A stretch of DNA of 6,716 nt, from assembly GCA_003641675.1 (NCBI GenBank), contig QNBI01000117.1:1-6716 (forward strand). The letters are read 5' to 3'. Below are positions 1 through 6,162 of the stretch, one piece after another (within the stretch, counting starts at the first letter, position 1; every line of letters begins with the position of its first letter). The stretch is from Spirochaetota bacterium (GTDB lineage: Bacteria; Spirochaetota; Spirochaetia; SZUA-6). The notes beneath the pieces are model-generated. The model was not told where the DNA came from. It saw only the letters and a list, made by a program, of their open reading frames with translations, and did not search any database. The position numbers were made by a program, and so were the translations under genes.

Positions 1-724
1 CTCATCCTCCCTATTGGCATCCTGGAGAGCTGAAAAATGCTCCTGAGAAGATGCCCCCCCGATAGGAGTAGAAGATTCATATAAAACAAGAGAAATTAGA
101 GCTCATTACATGGATAAATGTTCATATATTGATAATTATATATGAAGGCTGTTGGATATTTTAAAAGATAGAGAAATAAGAAAAAATAAAGTAATAATAT
201 TTACTTCTGATCATGGTGATTTTTTAGGAGACTTTGCTATATGGGATAAAAGATATTTCTATGAAAATGTTGTGGGTGTTCCTCTAATAATTAGCGGACC
301 AGGAATACCTGCGGAGGAAAGGTTTAATGCTGCAAGGTTAAGCAAAGCATTAATTTCTAATATTGATTTGTATGCTACTATTATGAATTTATCCGGTATG
401 AATATTGATGGCTTAAGAAAAAGACCCGGTTATAATATTCTTGAAATGCTTCGAGAAAAACGTGGTGTTTTCAGAAATGAAGTATTTGCTGATCTTGCAA
501 CTTCTGTAATGATTAGAACCGGAAATTGGAAATTAGTGTTTGACCCGCAGCAGGGAGGTGTACAGTATTTTTTTAACCTTGCAATTGATCCGAGAGAAGA
601 AAACAATCTTGCCGGTGTAAGAGGTTATGAAAGTATAACACTCGAGCTAATACAAAAGGTCCTTTCTTATAGAATACTTAAAACACAATTTACGCATATT
701 AAAGAAGAGCAGCGGATTCAGTGA
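1..724 (+). pseudogene. Sulfatase (alkaline-phosphatase superfamily), C-terminal part, broken gene
   Basis: Sulfatases hydrolyse sulfate esters using a formylglycine made from an N-terminal Cys or Ser; that part lies left of the window. Visible hallmarks are HPPYWHPGE (frame 3, from base 3), the metal-site motif SDHGD near 206-220, a VPLIISGPG strand, and the family's C-terminal FFNLAIDPREENNL (569-610). Two lesions break the frame. The frame-3 peptide ends APEKMPP at a run of seven C (54-60) and resumes in frame 2 as IGVEDSYKTREI, so one C appears to be missing. An in-frame TGA at 143-145 then sits where relatives have Gly (IGRLLD), one base from GGA. The open frame that begins with TTG at 152 has no ribosome binding site and starts mid-domain, so it is not a separate gene. 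The usual GDH after the metal motif reads GDF here. The segment is AT-rich (about one third GC by rough count) compared with the genes to its right. Substrate cannot be assigned. Confidence 0.85.
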
Positions 725-1003
725 GTTCATATAGGAGAATAAATAATAAATTATTCCATAGACTATCCAATTGTTCACAATTTCTCCGAATAAATTTATA
801 TTAGAATTTTTATTCGCAAATTTAGTTCCGGGAAAAACAACAGTATTAATAGAGGTGCAGAAAATAAATAGTTTTATCATAAAGTGGTGTTCTCTTTGAA
901 TATAAAGATGCGGTGAATTGTTTTTTTTCCTTTACTCTGGTAGGATAAATAAGGCTGTATTTAAAAATGGCAGTAAGAAACTATTTCAAGAGGGGTATCT
1001 TTA
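725..1003. other. AT-rich intergenic gap, no convincing gene
   Basis: This stretch lies between the broken sulfatase and the four-gene run. It holds only short open frames, such as 771-899 (+) with a TTG start, about 42 codons and no recognisable motif. An 8-bp inverted repeat, CGAATAAA (787-794) and TTTATTCG (809-816), could form an AT-only hairpin, but it has no GC stem and no following T run, so it is not called a terminator. A run of eight T lies at 921-928. The 3' part probably carries the promoter and leader of the downstream genes. Confidence 0.6.
918..946 (+). promoter_or_regulatory. Possible sigma-70-type promoter for the CGGC-NimA-DUF432-MscS run
   Basis: A TTGTTT box (918-923) is followed after 17 bases by TAGGAT (941-946), giving three of six and four of six matches to the -35 and -10 consensus. 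It would start transcription near 953, about 50 bases before the first ATG. In AT-rich DNA such matches are common by chance, so this is only the best-spaced candidate seen. Confidence 0.22.
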
Positions 1004-1441
1004 ATGAAAATAGGTATTCTCATATGCGACCGTTACCGGAATTGCGCAGGAGGGAAATGTTTTAAGGCGATGCGTAAAAGAGAAGGTGCTTTTGAGATTT
1101 ATAAGGATGATGAACCGCTTGAAATAGCGGGATATACTACCTGCGGCGGATGTCCTGGCGGGAATATCGAGTATGCTCCGGAGGAGATGATAAAAAACGG
1201 AGCAGAGGTAATCCACTTCGCGACCGGTTTTATTGTTGGGTATCCGCCCTGCCCATATATAGGCTACTTTAAAAATTTTATAGAAGAAAAGTATGGGATT
1301 AAAGTAGTTGTAGGAACACATCCTATTCCGCAGAAGTATTTTCTAATACATGAAAAACTGGGGACATGGAACTCGACGGAATGGCAGGAGTTTATTAATC
1401 CGACATTAACCAACGAATCTATACGCAAATTATACGATTAA
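1004..1441 (+). CDS. CGGC domain protein (putative metal-binding)
   Basis: This 145-residue protein spans one complete CGGC domain, a small Cys-rich family common in anaerobic bacteria and archaea. Its biochemical function is not established; metal or cluster binding is predicted from the cysteines. The domain's signature blocks appear in order: a beta-strand start leading to CDRYRNCAGGKCF (Cys8, 14, 19), TTCGGCPGG (Cys47, 50), HFATG (His71) and YPPCPYI (Cys83), with GTHPIPQKY further on. Six Cys and conserved His are therefore all present, and the length is normal. The ATG at 1004 is preceded by AAGAGGGG (988-995 region), a good ribosome binding site about 9 bases upstream. It is the first gene of a tight run: the next ATG comes three bases after its TAA. 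The family is clear; the role, perhaps redox or metal handling, is inference. Confidence 0.9.
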   Translation: MKIGILICDRYRNCAGGKCFKAMRKREGAFEIYKDDEPLEIAGYTTCGGCPGGNIEYAPEEMIKNGAEVIHFATGFIVGYPPCPYIGYFKNFIEEKYGIKVVVGTHPIPQKYFLIHEKLGTWNSTEWQEFINPTLTNESIRKLYD

Positions 1442-1444
1442 CCC

Positions 1445-1906
1445 ATGAAAAGAAAAGATAAAGAAATCACTGACAGGGCAAAAATAGATGAGATTATAAA
1501 TGGGAGTTTAGTCTGCAGGCTTGCTATGTCGTATAGAGATAATCCGTACCTGGTGCCGGTTTCTTTCGGCTATGACGGAAATAGCATCTTTCTGCATACG
1601 GCACGGGAGGGGAAAAAGATCAGCTACTTTCTAAACAACAATAAGGTCTGTTTTGAATTCGAAAGAGGTGTAAAGATAAGCAGAAATCCGGATAATGCCT
1701 GCAGATGGTCCTTTATGTTTCAGAGCGTAATAGGCTCCGGGAGGATTATAGAACTGTTGGACCCTGAAAAGAAGGAATATGCTCTAAACCGTATAATGCT
1801 TAAGTATTCCGGAAAGAAATGGCAGTTTAAAAGGGCCGAGGTTGAAAAGGTCAGGGTATGGGAGATTGTAATAAATTCACTATCCAGCAAAGAAAGTCAT
1901 GAATAA
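1445..1906 (+). CDS. Pyridoxamine 5'-phosphate oxidase-like / NimA-family flavin-binding protein
   Basis: The 153-residue protein has the split-barrel FMN-binding fold of the NimA-like branch (Pyridox_ox_2 type). Members include 5-nitroimidazole reductases, but most are uncharacterised flavin or heme binders. Visible blocks are an N-terminal helix (TDRAKIDEIINGS), the strand pair CRLAMSYRDNPYLVPVSFGYD (residues 24-44), IFLHTAREGKKI (48-59) with the His of the Nim flavin-site region, VCFEFE (68-73), SVIGSGR (94-100) and a C-terminal VRVWEIVI strand ending in the family's usual SSK-type tail. Length is typical. The ATG lies three bases after the upstream stop, with no evident Shine-Dalgarno, so translation is probably coupled to the CGGC gene. 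Its 3' end overlaps the next gene by 8 bases. Nitroimidazole resistance should not be assumed from family membership; a general redox or flavin role is safer. Confidence 0.85.
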   Translation: MKRKDKEITDRAKIDEIINGSLVCRLAMSYRDNPYLVPVSFGYDGNSIFLHTAREGKKISYFLNNNKVCFEFERGVKISRNPDNACRWSFMFQSVIGSGRIIELLDPEKKEYALNRIMLKYSGKKWQFKRAEVEKVRVWEIVINSLSSKESHE

Positions 1907-2735
1907 AAACTGGGGAATTTTTAATCTAAACAAAGATACGCTTTTCTCCAAGCAGTTTGGTGAATTAAAGCTGAGGGTAAAGAAAGACTGTAATGAGCTT
2001 TCTCTTGCCTGTACCCATAGCACCAGTACCCGCAGCAGAGGAAAAACCGAACTAGAAACTGTACATGAACCTCAACCCGAGAATGTCTCATGGGTGCATT
2101 GGGTAATTTCAGATGAACCTAAGTCTGTGGAAATTTCACCGCTTCTTCCGGACAGGCCTCTGATAGTAAAAACAGAAAGCCCCTTTTTTCTCGCGGCAGG
2201 CACCGAGAAATTAATATTTATAGGTATTCCTATCTGGATAGCGGTTAACAGCGCAGGTAAGGAAAAAATCCGGCTTTTGGAAGCTCCATTGCAGATTCTG
2301 TCCAATACCTGGTTTGGCAATTTTGAATCCGGAGAGCTATGCTATTGGGCGTCCGTCCGGGCAGAGCAACCACAGGTGGGAAAGCCGCAAGCAGAGCAAC
2401 CACAGGCGGGACAGCAGGCGCAGCAAACTCTTAAGGCGCTTTGTTCTGTCCGGCTGTCGAATATGGCGAATGAGAGTCTGCCGGTAGAGAAAATGTATCT
2501 GCCCGTACCAAATTTAACCCTTTTTAATGCTGACGGGCGGCTGTGGACAGATGAGGTTGCAGTTAGCTGCAGGGGAGCGGATGAGGCCGGCCAGGTAAAG
2601 TTTAGCGGCAAGCCCCCGGAAAACCTTATCCATGCCAGCATAGCGGCAGCTCCCAGACAGAAATCGGCTAAAAACATCTTTTTAAAGTCCTTCTCCTCAA
2701 TAAACAGTATCTGGGGTTTTAATGTACAGGAGTAG
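1899..2735 (+). CDS. DUF432 family protein with an internal AEQPQ tandem repeat
   Basis: This 278-residue protein of unknown function matches my recollection of DUF432, seen in archaea and anaerobic bacteria. Blocks that support this are the start NWGIFNL, SPLLPDRPLIVKTESPFFLAAG (residues 80-101), IFIGIPIWIAV (106-116), the TWFGNFESGELCYW core (137-150), and a C-terminal region with LPVPNLTLFN and LWTDEV. There is no signal peptide or clear membrane segment, so it is probably cytoplasmic or membrane-associated through a partner. Residues 155-176 form a Gln/Ala/Pro-rich tandem repeat that looks like a lineage-specific linker insertion. The ATG at 1899 overlaps the upstream gene by 8 bases. Its last codons, CAG GAG, supply the AGGAG ribosome binding site for the MscS gene 8 bases downstream, which ties the expression of the two together. 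The family call is from memory of the pattern, not a search. Confidence 0.7.
   Translation: MNKNWGIFNLNKDTLFSKQFGELKLRVKKDCNELSLACTHSTSTRSRGKTELETVHEPQPENVSWVHWVISDEPKSVEISPLLPDRPLIVKTESPFFLAAGTEKLIFIGIPIWIAVNSAGKEKIRLLEAPLQILSNTWFGNFESGELCYWASVRAEQPQVGKPQAEQPQAGQQAQQTLKALCSVRLSNMANESLPVEKMYLPVPNLTLFNADGRLWTDEVAVSCRGADEAGQVKFSGKPPENLIHASIAAAPRQKSAKNIFLKSFSSINSIWGFNVQE
2361..2411 (+). repeat. Two-copy tandem repeat, 30-bp period, inside the DUF432 gene
   Basis: The 21-base unit starting GCAGAGCAACCACAGG occurs at 2361-2381 and 2391-2411 with one mismatch (T2377 versus C2407). The period is 30 bases, so the repeat stays in frame and encodes AEQPQVGKPQ then AEQPQAGQQA. Near identity at DNA level suggests a recent in-frame duplication. 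Confidence 0.9.
2728..2732 (+). promoter_or_regulatory. Ribosome binding site for the MscS-family gene
   Basis: AGGAG lies 11 bases before the ATG at 2744, inside the last codons of the DUF432 gene (its TAG starts at 2733). It supports ATG 2744 as the start and suggests coupled translation of the two genes. Confidence 0.65.
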
Positions 2736-2743
2736 AAGATTAA

Positions 2744-3502
2744 ATGAATGGTATTATTCTTCTTATTAAAGAGAACATATTTCTTATAGTTAAAGTTGTA
2801 ATCATCGTCGTTTTTAGCCTGAGTTTTACCATATGGCTTAGCCGGCTTATGAGAAAAACTGTCTCAAAAAAATACTCAGCTCAGTACGGTCTTATTACCG
2901 GTAAAATTATTCTCTATACGGGTCTCACTTTTTTGCTAATTTTTATACTAAGGCAGGCAGGGTTTAAACTTTCCGCTCTTCTGGGTGCTGCAGGTATAGT
3001 AGGACTGGCAATTGGTTTTGCTTCCCAGACAAGCGTTTCCAATATTATAAGCGGGCTGTTCCTTATTGCAGAAAGGCCCTTTGAAGTAAACGATGTAATT
3101 TCCGTAGGGTCTGTAACCGGTGTTGTGCTTTCGATAGATATGCTATCTGTAAAGCTCCGTACCTTTGATAATAAATACGTACGCATACCGAATGAAAAGA
3201 TAATAAAGAGCGAGGTAACAAATAACACCCGTTTCCCGATTCGCCGTCTCGATATTGGAATTAAGGTAGCCTATAAGGAAAATCTAGAGAGAATTCGCAA
3301 AACCCTAACCGATATTGCCGAGAAGGAGCCTCTCTGTTTTAACGAACCGGAGCCGTCTGTAATTCTAAACGGTTTAAGCGGTTCTTCCATGGATTTGCTT
3401 TTCCTTGTCTGGACTCAAAAATCCGATTTGCTCAAAGTTAAAAATGCTCTAATGGAAGAGATAAAGAAAAGGTTCGAAAAAGAAAATATTGCTGTTAAGT
3501 AA
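2744..3502 (+). CDS. MscS-family mechanosensitive ion channel (short form)
   Basis: MscS channels open under membrane tension to release solutes during osmotic downshock, acting as inner-membrane heptamers. The 252 residues show three membrane helices (about 12-32, 50-69 and 76-107) and the pore-helix signature LLGAAGIVGLAIGFASQTSV running into NIISGLFLIAERPFEVNDVI. The beta domain follows, with the TFDNKYVRIPNEKI block (140-153), then the alpha/beta C-terminal domain. Size fits minimal MscS proteins. The C terminus ends FEKENIAVK, where many relatives continue into an IPFPQ-type tail, so the final strand that helps form the cytoplasmic cage exit appears to be lacking. The ATG has an AGGAG site 11 bases upstream. 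It is the last gene of the run; its TAA is one base from the stop codon of the convergent mobA-like gene. The substrate and gating threshold cannot be read from sequence. Confidence 0.93.
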   Translation: MNGIILLIKENIFLIVKVVIIVVFSLSFTIWLSRLMRKTVSKKYSAQYGLITGKIILYTGLTFLLIFILRQAGFKLSALLGAAGIVGLAIGFASQTSVSNIISGLFLIAERPFEVNDVISVGSVTGVVLSIDMLSVKLRTFDNKYVRIPNEKIIKSEVTNNTRFPIRRLDIGIKVAYKENLERIRKTLTDIAEKEPLCFNEPEPSVILNGLSGSSMDLLFLVWTQKSDLLKVKNALMEEIKKRFEKENIAVK

Positions 3503-3503
3503 T

Positions 3504-4097
3504 TTACTCCTTTAACCTCAGGTAGTCCTCTAAGGTATTTATATTTGTAAATGTTTTAAGCTGATCCTTGCCTACCCTGTAGTAACAGGCATCTACAGTG
3601 TTTATAAAACTGTGAACAGCCGGGTTTGGCTGTGAAAGCATGTATTTTTCCAGTTCCTTAAAAATTTCTCCTGAATAAAAGGCAAATAGAGGTTCTATAA
3701 ATTGATTATATGCAGGTACGAGGACTTTGCATGATACTTTTGTAAAAAAATTATACATGGAAATAATGATCTGCGGTTCTATATATGGCATATCAGAGGC
3801 ACAAACAAAGACATCTCTCTTTCCGGATTGTTTTAAAACGGCGTGAATTCCGGAAAGCGGCCCTTTATGTGGAATTATATCCTCTGTAAAATCCACCCCT
3901 GTAAACATTTGTAAATAGTCATCAGGGGTATTTGTTGCAATTATAATGCTGTCTGTTATGTTTTTAAGGACATTTACCGTTCGGGTAATAATTGACGTTT
4001 TGTTAATTTTAAGCAGAGACTTATTAATGCCGTCCATTCTTCTGCTGTAGCCGCCGGATAGTATTGCAGCAGTAAAGGGTTTGTGATAACTATTCAT
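3504..4097 (-). CDS. mobA: MobA-like molybdenum cofactor guanylyltransferase
   Basis: MobA transfers GMP from GTP to molybdopterin, giving the guanine dinucleotide cofactor used by DMSO-reductase-family enzymes such as formate dehydrogenase; it acts in the cytoplasm. The 197 residues have a nucleotidyltransferase fold: the N-terminal AAILSGGYSRRMDGINKSLL loop (residues 10-29; MobA consensus LAGG..RRMGG.DK), IIATN (52-56), DIIPHKGPLSGIHA (73-86), the metal-site CASDMPYI (Asp102), EPLFAFY (135-141) and a C-terminal FTNINTLEDY. The RMGG glycine is Asp and the following Asp is Asn, so some active-site drift is possible. Length is normal. The ATG at 4097 has no strong Shine-Dalgarno. It lies 63 bases after the FAD/NAD subunit gene on the same strand, and the molybdoenzyme upstream is the obvious client. 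Its GC content looks lower than that of the redox genes. A related NTP transferase such as MocA is less likely. Confidence 0.82.
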   Translation of the reverse strand: MNSYHKPFTAAILSGGYSRRMDGINKSLLKINKTSIITRTVNVLKNITDSIIIATNTPDDYLQMFTGVDFTEDIIPHKGPLSGIHAVLKQSGKRDVFVCASDMPYIEPQIIISMYNFFTKVSCKVLVPAYNQFIEPLFAFYSGEIFKELEKYMLSQPNPAVHSFINTVDACYYRVGKDQLKTFTNINTLEDYLRLKE

Positions 4098-4160
4098 GAT
4101 GATAAATAAAATAATATCTCGATTTTATGGAATTTCTATAATAAAAAATATAATTCTTCT
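4098..4160 (-). promoter_or_regulatory. AT-rich spacer before mobA with a near-palindrome
   Basis: The 63 bases between the FAD/NAD subunit stop and the mobA start are about four-fifths A+T. They contain a 17-bp near-palindrome, TTATGGAATTTCTATAA (4125-4141), with a central T and one G-T mismatch in the arms. It could be an operator or a weak hairpin. No well-spaced promoter boxes or clear ribosome binding site are visible, so it is unresolved whether mobA has its own promoter. Confidence 0.25.
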
Positions 4161-4997
4161 TTAAAAAACATTTTCTATTTCAGGGAATTCCCCGACCTGT
4201 TTCCATGTAAAAACAGGGCCGTCTGTACATACGTAGAGGCCACCGATATTGCAATGCCCGCACTTGCCTATGCCGCATTTCATATATCGTTCCAGGGTCA
4301 CAATAATATTGTCAGAAACGAAACCGTAGTTAAGCAGTTCACGGGCTGCAAACTTAATCATTACAGGCGGTCCGCAGAGGACTGCAGTACTGTTGTCTCC
4401 TTTTAGACCGGCCTTGGGGTAGAGGCTCGTCACAACCCCGATATTTTCCCTCCAGGTTTCATCCGCCCTATCAACGGTAACATAGACACTTGTATCTCTA
4501 ATACCTGCCCACTGTTTTATCTCATCTTTAAAACAGATGTCTTTGGGGGTCTTTGCACCGTAGAGAATTGTGATATGGCCGAAGAGATGTCTGTTGTCGA
4601 ATATAAAATTAATTAAGCTTCTTACCGGCGCAAGACCTATTCCCCCTGCGACAAAAGCTATATCTCTACCTTTGAGTTCTTTAAAGGGAAAAGAATTGCC
4701 GTAGGGACCTCTTATAAATACTGTATCGCCTGTGTGCATTCCGTAAATTGCATTTGTTATCCTTCCCGTTGCTCTCATTGTAAGCTCTAGAAAGCCCTTT
4801 CTAGTCGGAGAGGATGTTATGGATATGGGAGCTTCTCCAGTACCGAGTACAGACACCTGCACGAACTGGCCCTGCTTATAGCTGAAAGATTCTGCAAGTT
4901 TTGGGTCGCTGAAACGCAGTTTGTATGTTTTTACATCGTAGGTTTCTTTCCTAATAGAGACTATTTCTGCCGGATAGGGGATATATTCATTTTTCAT
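4161..4997 (-). CDS. HydG/AsrB-like FAD/NAD(P)-binding [2Fe-2S] oxidoreductase subunit (gamma)
   Basis: This 278-residue protein belongs to the ferredoxin-reductase-type flavoproteins that include sulfhydrogenase gamma (HydG), AsrB and PyrK. It would pass electrons between NAD(P)(H) and partner iron-sulfur clusters through FAD. The order is an FAD-binding beta barrel (about 5-100) with YKQGQFVQVSV and the flavin motif APISITSSP, then the nucleotide domain with VAGGIGLAPVRSLI (about 116-129), ILYGAKTPKD and VLCGPPVMI. A C-terminal [2Fe-2S] motif has Cys241, 246, 249 and 257 (spacing C-x4-C-x2-C-x7-C). All four cluster ligands and both nucleotide motifs are present, so it looks functional. Its ATG overlaps the end of the HydB-like gene by 11 bases, implying a co-translated complex. 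With a molybdopterin subunit in the same run, it is probably the diaphorase module of a formate dehydrogenase. The choice between NAD and NADP cannot be made here. Confidence 0.92.
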   Translation of the reverse strand: MKNEYIPYPAEIVSIRKETYDVKTYKLRFSDPKLAESFSYKQGQFVQVSVLGTGEAPISITSSPTRKGFLELTMRATGRITNAIYGMHTGDTVFIRGPYGNSFPFKELKGRDIAFVAGGIGLAPVRSLINFIFDNRHLFGHITILYGAKTPKDICFKDEIKQWAGIRDTSVYVTVDRADETWRENIGVVTSLYPKAGLKGDNSTAVLCGPPVMIKFAARELLNYGFVSDNIIVTLERYMKCGIGKCGHCNIGGLYVCTDGPVFTWKQVGEFPEIENVF

Positions 4998-6162
4998 GGT
5001 TTTCTGTTATTTCCCGGATAAATGTGGACATGCCTATATTAACCGGGCATGCCGTTAAACATCTGCCGCAGCCTGTACAGCTGCTTCTGCCGTACACAGC
5101 GGGGTCGTATTTTAGCTTATGTTCATAGCGGCGTGCAGCCCTTGTGTACGATTCACCGCGGGGGTTATGCCCGCTTGCCTCACGTGTGTAGCCGCTGAAT
5201 ACGCAGGCATCCCAGACTCTTACACGTTCCCCGTTTAATGGGAAAGTTCTTTCGCTTGCAACAACCGTGCTTTCCGTACTGTCATAAATGTTAAAACAGG
5301 TGCAGGTCGGGCATGCGTAGAGACAGCTTCCGCAATAAATACATCTGTCTGCAATTTTGCCGTATACGCTGTTGAGTAACCCGGTTGATGTGTCTCCTGA
5401 ACGGGCGCCTTCTTCCATTATTGTTAAAGCTTTTTCAAAATCTACAGAAAGTTCTATATTTTTAAAGGCTCTTTCCTTTATATCCTTAAGCCTCTTCACA
5501 GATGATTTCCGGTCGGACAAATCCTTAAAATACCTGCTGTTTGCCTTTATAAACTCATCACCCCTGTCCGTGCCCGTTTCCACAAAGTATCCTCCGGCAT
5601 TTTCCTCTATGAACTGGATGTCAAAATCCTGTCCCTTTTCTTTACTCAAAACCGGGCCGGTGCCTGCGGAGGAACAGAAACAGCTTTCCGGTTCCGGAGG
5701 AGTAATGCAGCCAAAGATTAAAGCGAGATAGTTTTTGGATTTGCTCAGATAGTAGAAATCCTCGAATCCGTTCTTAAAGAAGCTTCCGGTTATGTTCAGC
5801 GCATAGTAATCGCATGGTTTTATACCGAAAAAAAGAACAGGCTTGGCTGTATCGGTGTCTGTGGTGGAAGCTGGACTCTCTATTTTAAATTCTTTCTTAG
5901 CCGTCGAATGGGTCGAATACGTAAACATCAACTCGGACTGCGGGAAAAAGATTTCTTTCGGCGGAATAAGGGTCTGTTTGTTGGCCGTTTTAGAGTTTAA
6001 GGATATTCGTCCTAAATATTTCTCGAGTTTCTCTGAACTTTCGGGAAGTTTTTCGAGCAGAACATCCTTTCCATCCTGTTCAATAGGGGCAACTACGTTC
6101 CATCTTTTTACAAGGTCTATGATGAGGTTCTTAATATTAGTCTGTTCTATAAAGTAAAGCAT
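4987..6162 (-). CDS. HydB/AsrA-like 4Fe-4S dicluster subunit (beta)
   Basis: The 391-residue protein resembles the beta subunit of soluble sulfhydrogenases (HydB) and anaerobic sulfite reductase subunit A. These relay electrons between a catalytic subunit and the flavin subunit. Family marks in the N-terminal two thirds are IPPKEIFFPQSE (about 67-78), FGIKPCDYYAL (about 112-122) and FGCITPPEPESCFCSSAGTGP with its CFC pair. The C terminus has two ferredoxin-like motifs: Cys274, 277, 280, 284 (CIYCGSCLYACP, with further Cys287 and 289) and Cys362, 365, 368, 372 (CTGCGRCLTACP). Length is slightly above typical. Its ATG directly follows the TAA of the molybdopterin subunit gene with no gap, and its end overlaps the next gene by 11 bases, so the three are almost certainly one transcript and one complex. 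No signal peptide is present, which points to the cytoplasm. AsrA is the alternative name, but no sulfite reductase gene is visible. Confidence 0.92.
   Translation of the reverse strand: MLYFIEQTNIKNLIIDLVKRWNVVAPIEQDGKDVLLEKLPESSEKLEKYLGRISLNSKTANKQTLIPPKEIFFPQSELMFTYSTHSTAKKEFKIESPASTTDTDTAKPVLFFGIKPCDYYALNITGSFFKNGFEDFYYLSKSKNYLALIFGCITPPEPESCFCSSAGTGPVLSKEKGQDFDIQFIEENAGGYFVETGTDRGDEFIKANSRYFKDLSDRKSSVKRLKDIKERAFKNIELSVDFEKALTIMEEGARSGDTSTGLLNSVYGKIADRCIYCGSCLYACPTCTCFNIYDSTESTVVASERTFPLNGERVRVWDACVFSGYTREASGHNPRGESYTRAARRYEHKLKYDPAVYGRSSCTGCGRCLTACPVNIGMSTFIREITENHEK

Noticed and set aside
143..145. TGA read as glycine (as in the recoded SR1/Gracilibacteria code), since the expected residue is Gly
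   Set aside because: The HydB-like gene ends at a TGA exactly where its family ends, no other real gene here has an in-frame TGA, and a second lesion nearby marks the sulfatase as broken.
152..724. A separate 190-residue gene starting at TTG 152
   Set aside because: No ribosome binding site, it starts mid-domain, and matching sulfatase sequence lies directly upstream in two frames.
647..880. Minus-strand open frame of 77 codons
   Set aside because: No recognisable motif, overlaps the sulfatase remnant, and composition is as expected from AT-rich non-coding DNA.
771..899. Short plus-strand open frame of about 42 codons in the gap
   Set aside because: TTG start without a ribosome binding site and no family resemblance.
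894..928. Rho-independent terminator formed by CTTT/AAAG and the T8 run
   Set aside because: The stem is four weak pairs and lies about 13 bases away from the T run; no GC-rich hairpin is present.
968..1072. Short plus-strand ATG frame overlapping the start of the CGGC gene
   Set aside because: No Shine-Dalgarno, and it runs out of frame through clear CGGC coding sequence.
2072..2677. Two minus-strand open frames opposite the DUF432 gene
   Set aside because: They are shadows of the DUF432 reading frame; the proline- and cysteine-rich translation comes from the repeat.
5357..6157. Two plus-strand open frames opposite the HydB-like gene
   Set aside because: Low-information Ser-rich shadows of a gene with clear cluster motifs on the other strand.
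4161..6162. Anaerobic sulfite reductase AsrAB
   Set aside because: The folds match, but no AsrC-like siroheme subunit is visible and the run is led by a formate dehydrogenase-type gene.
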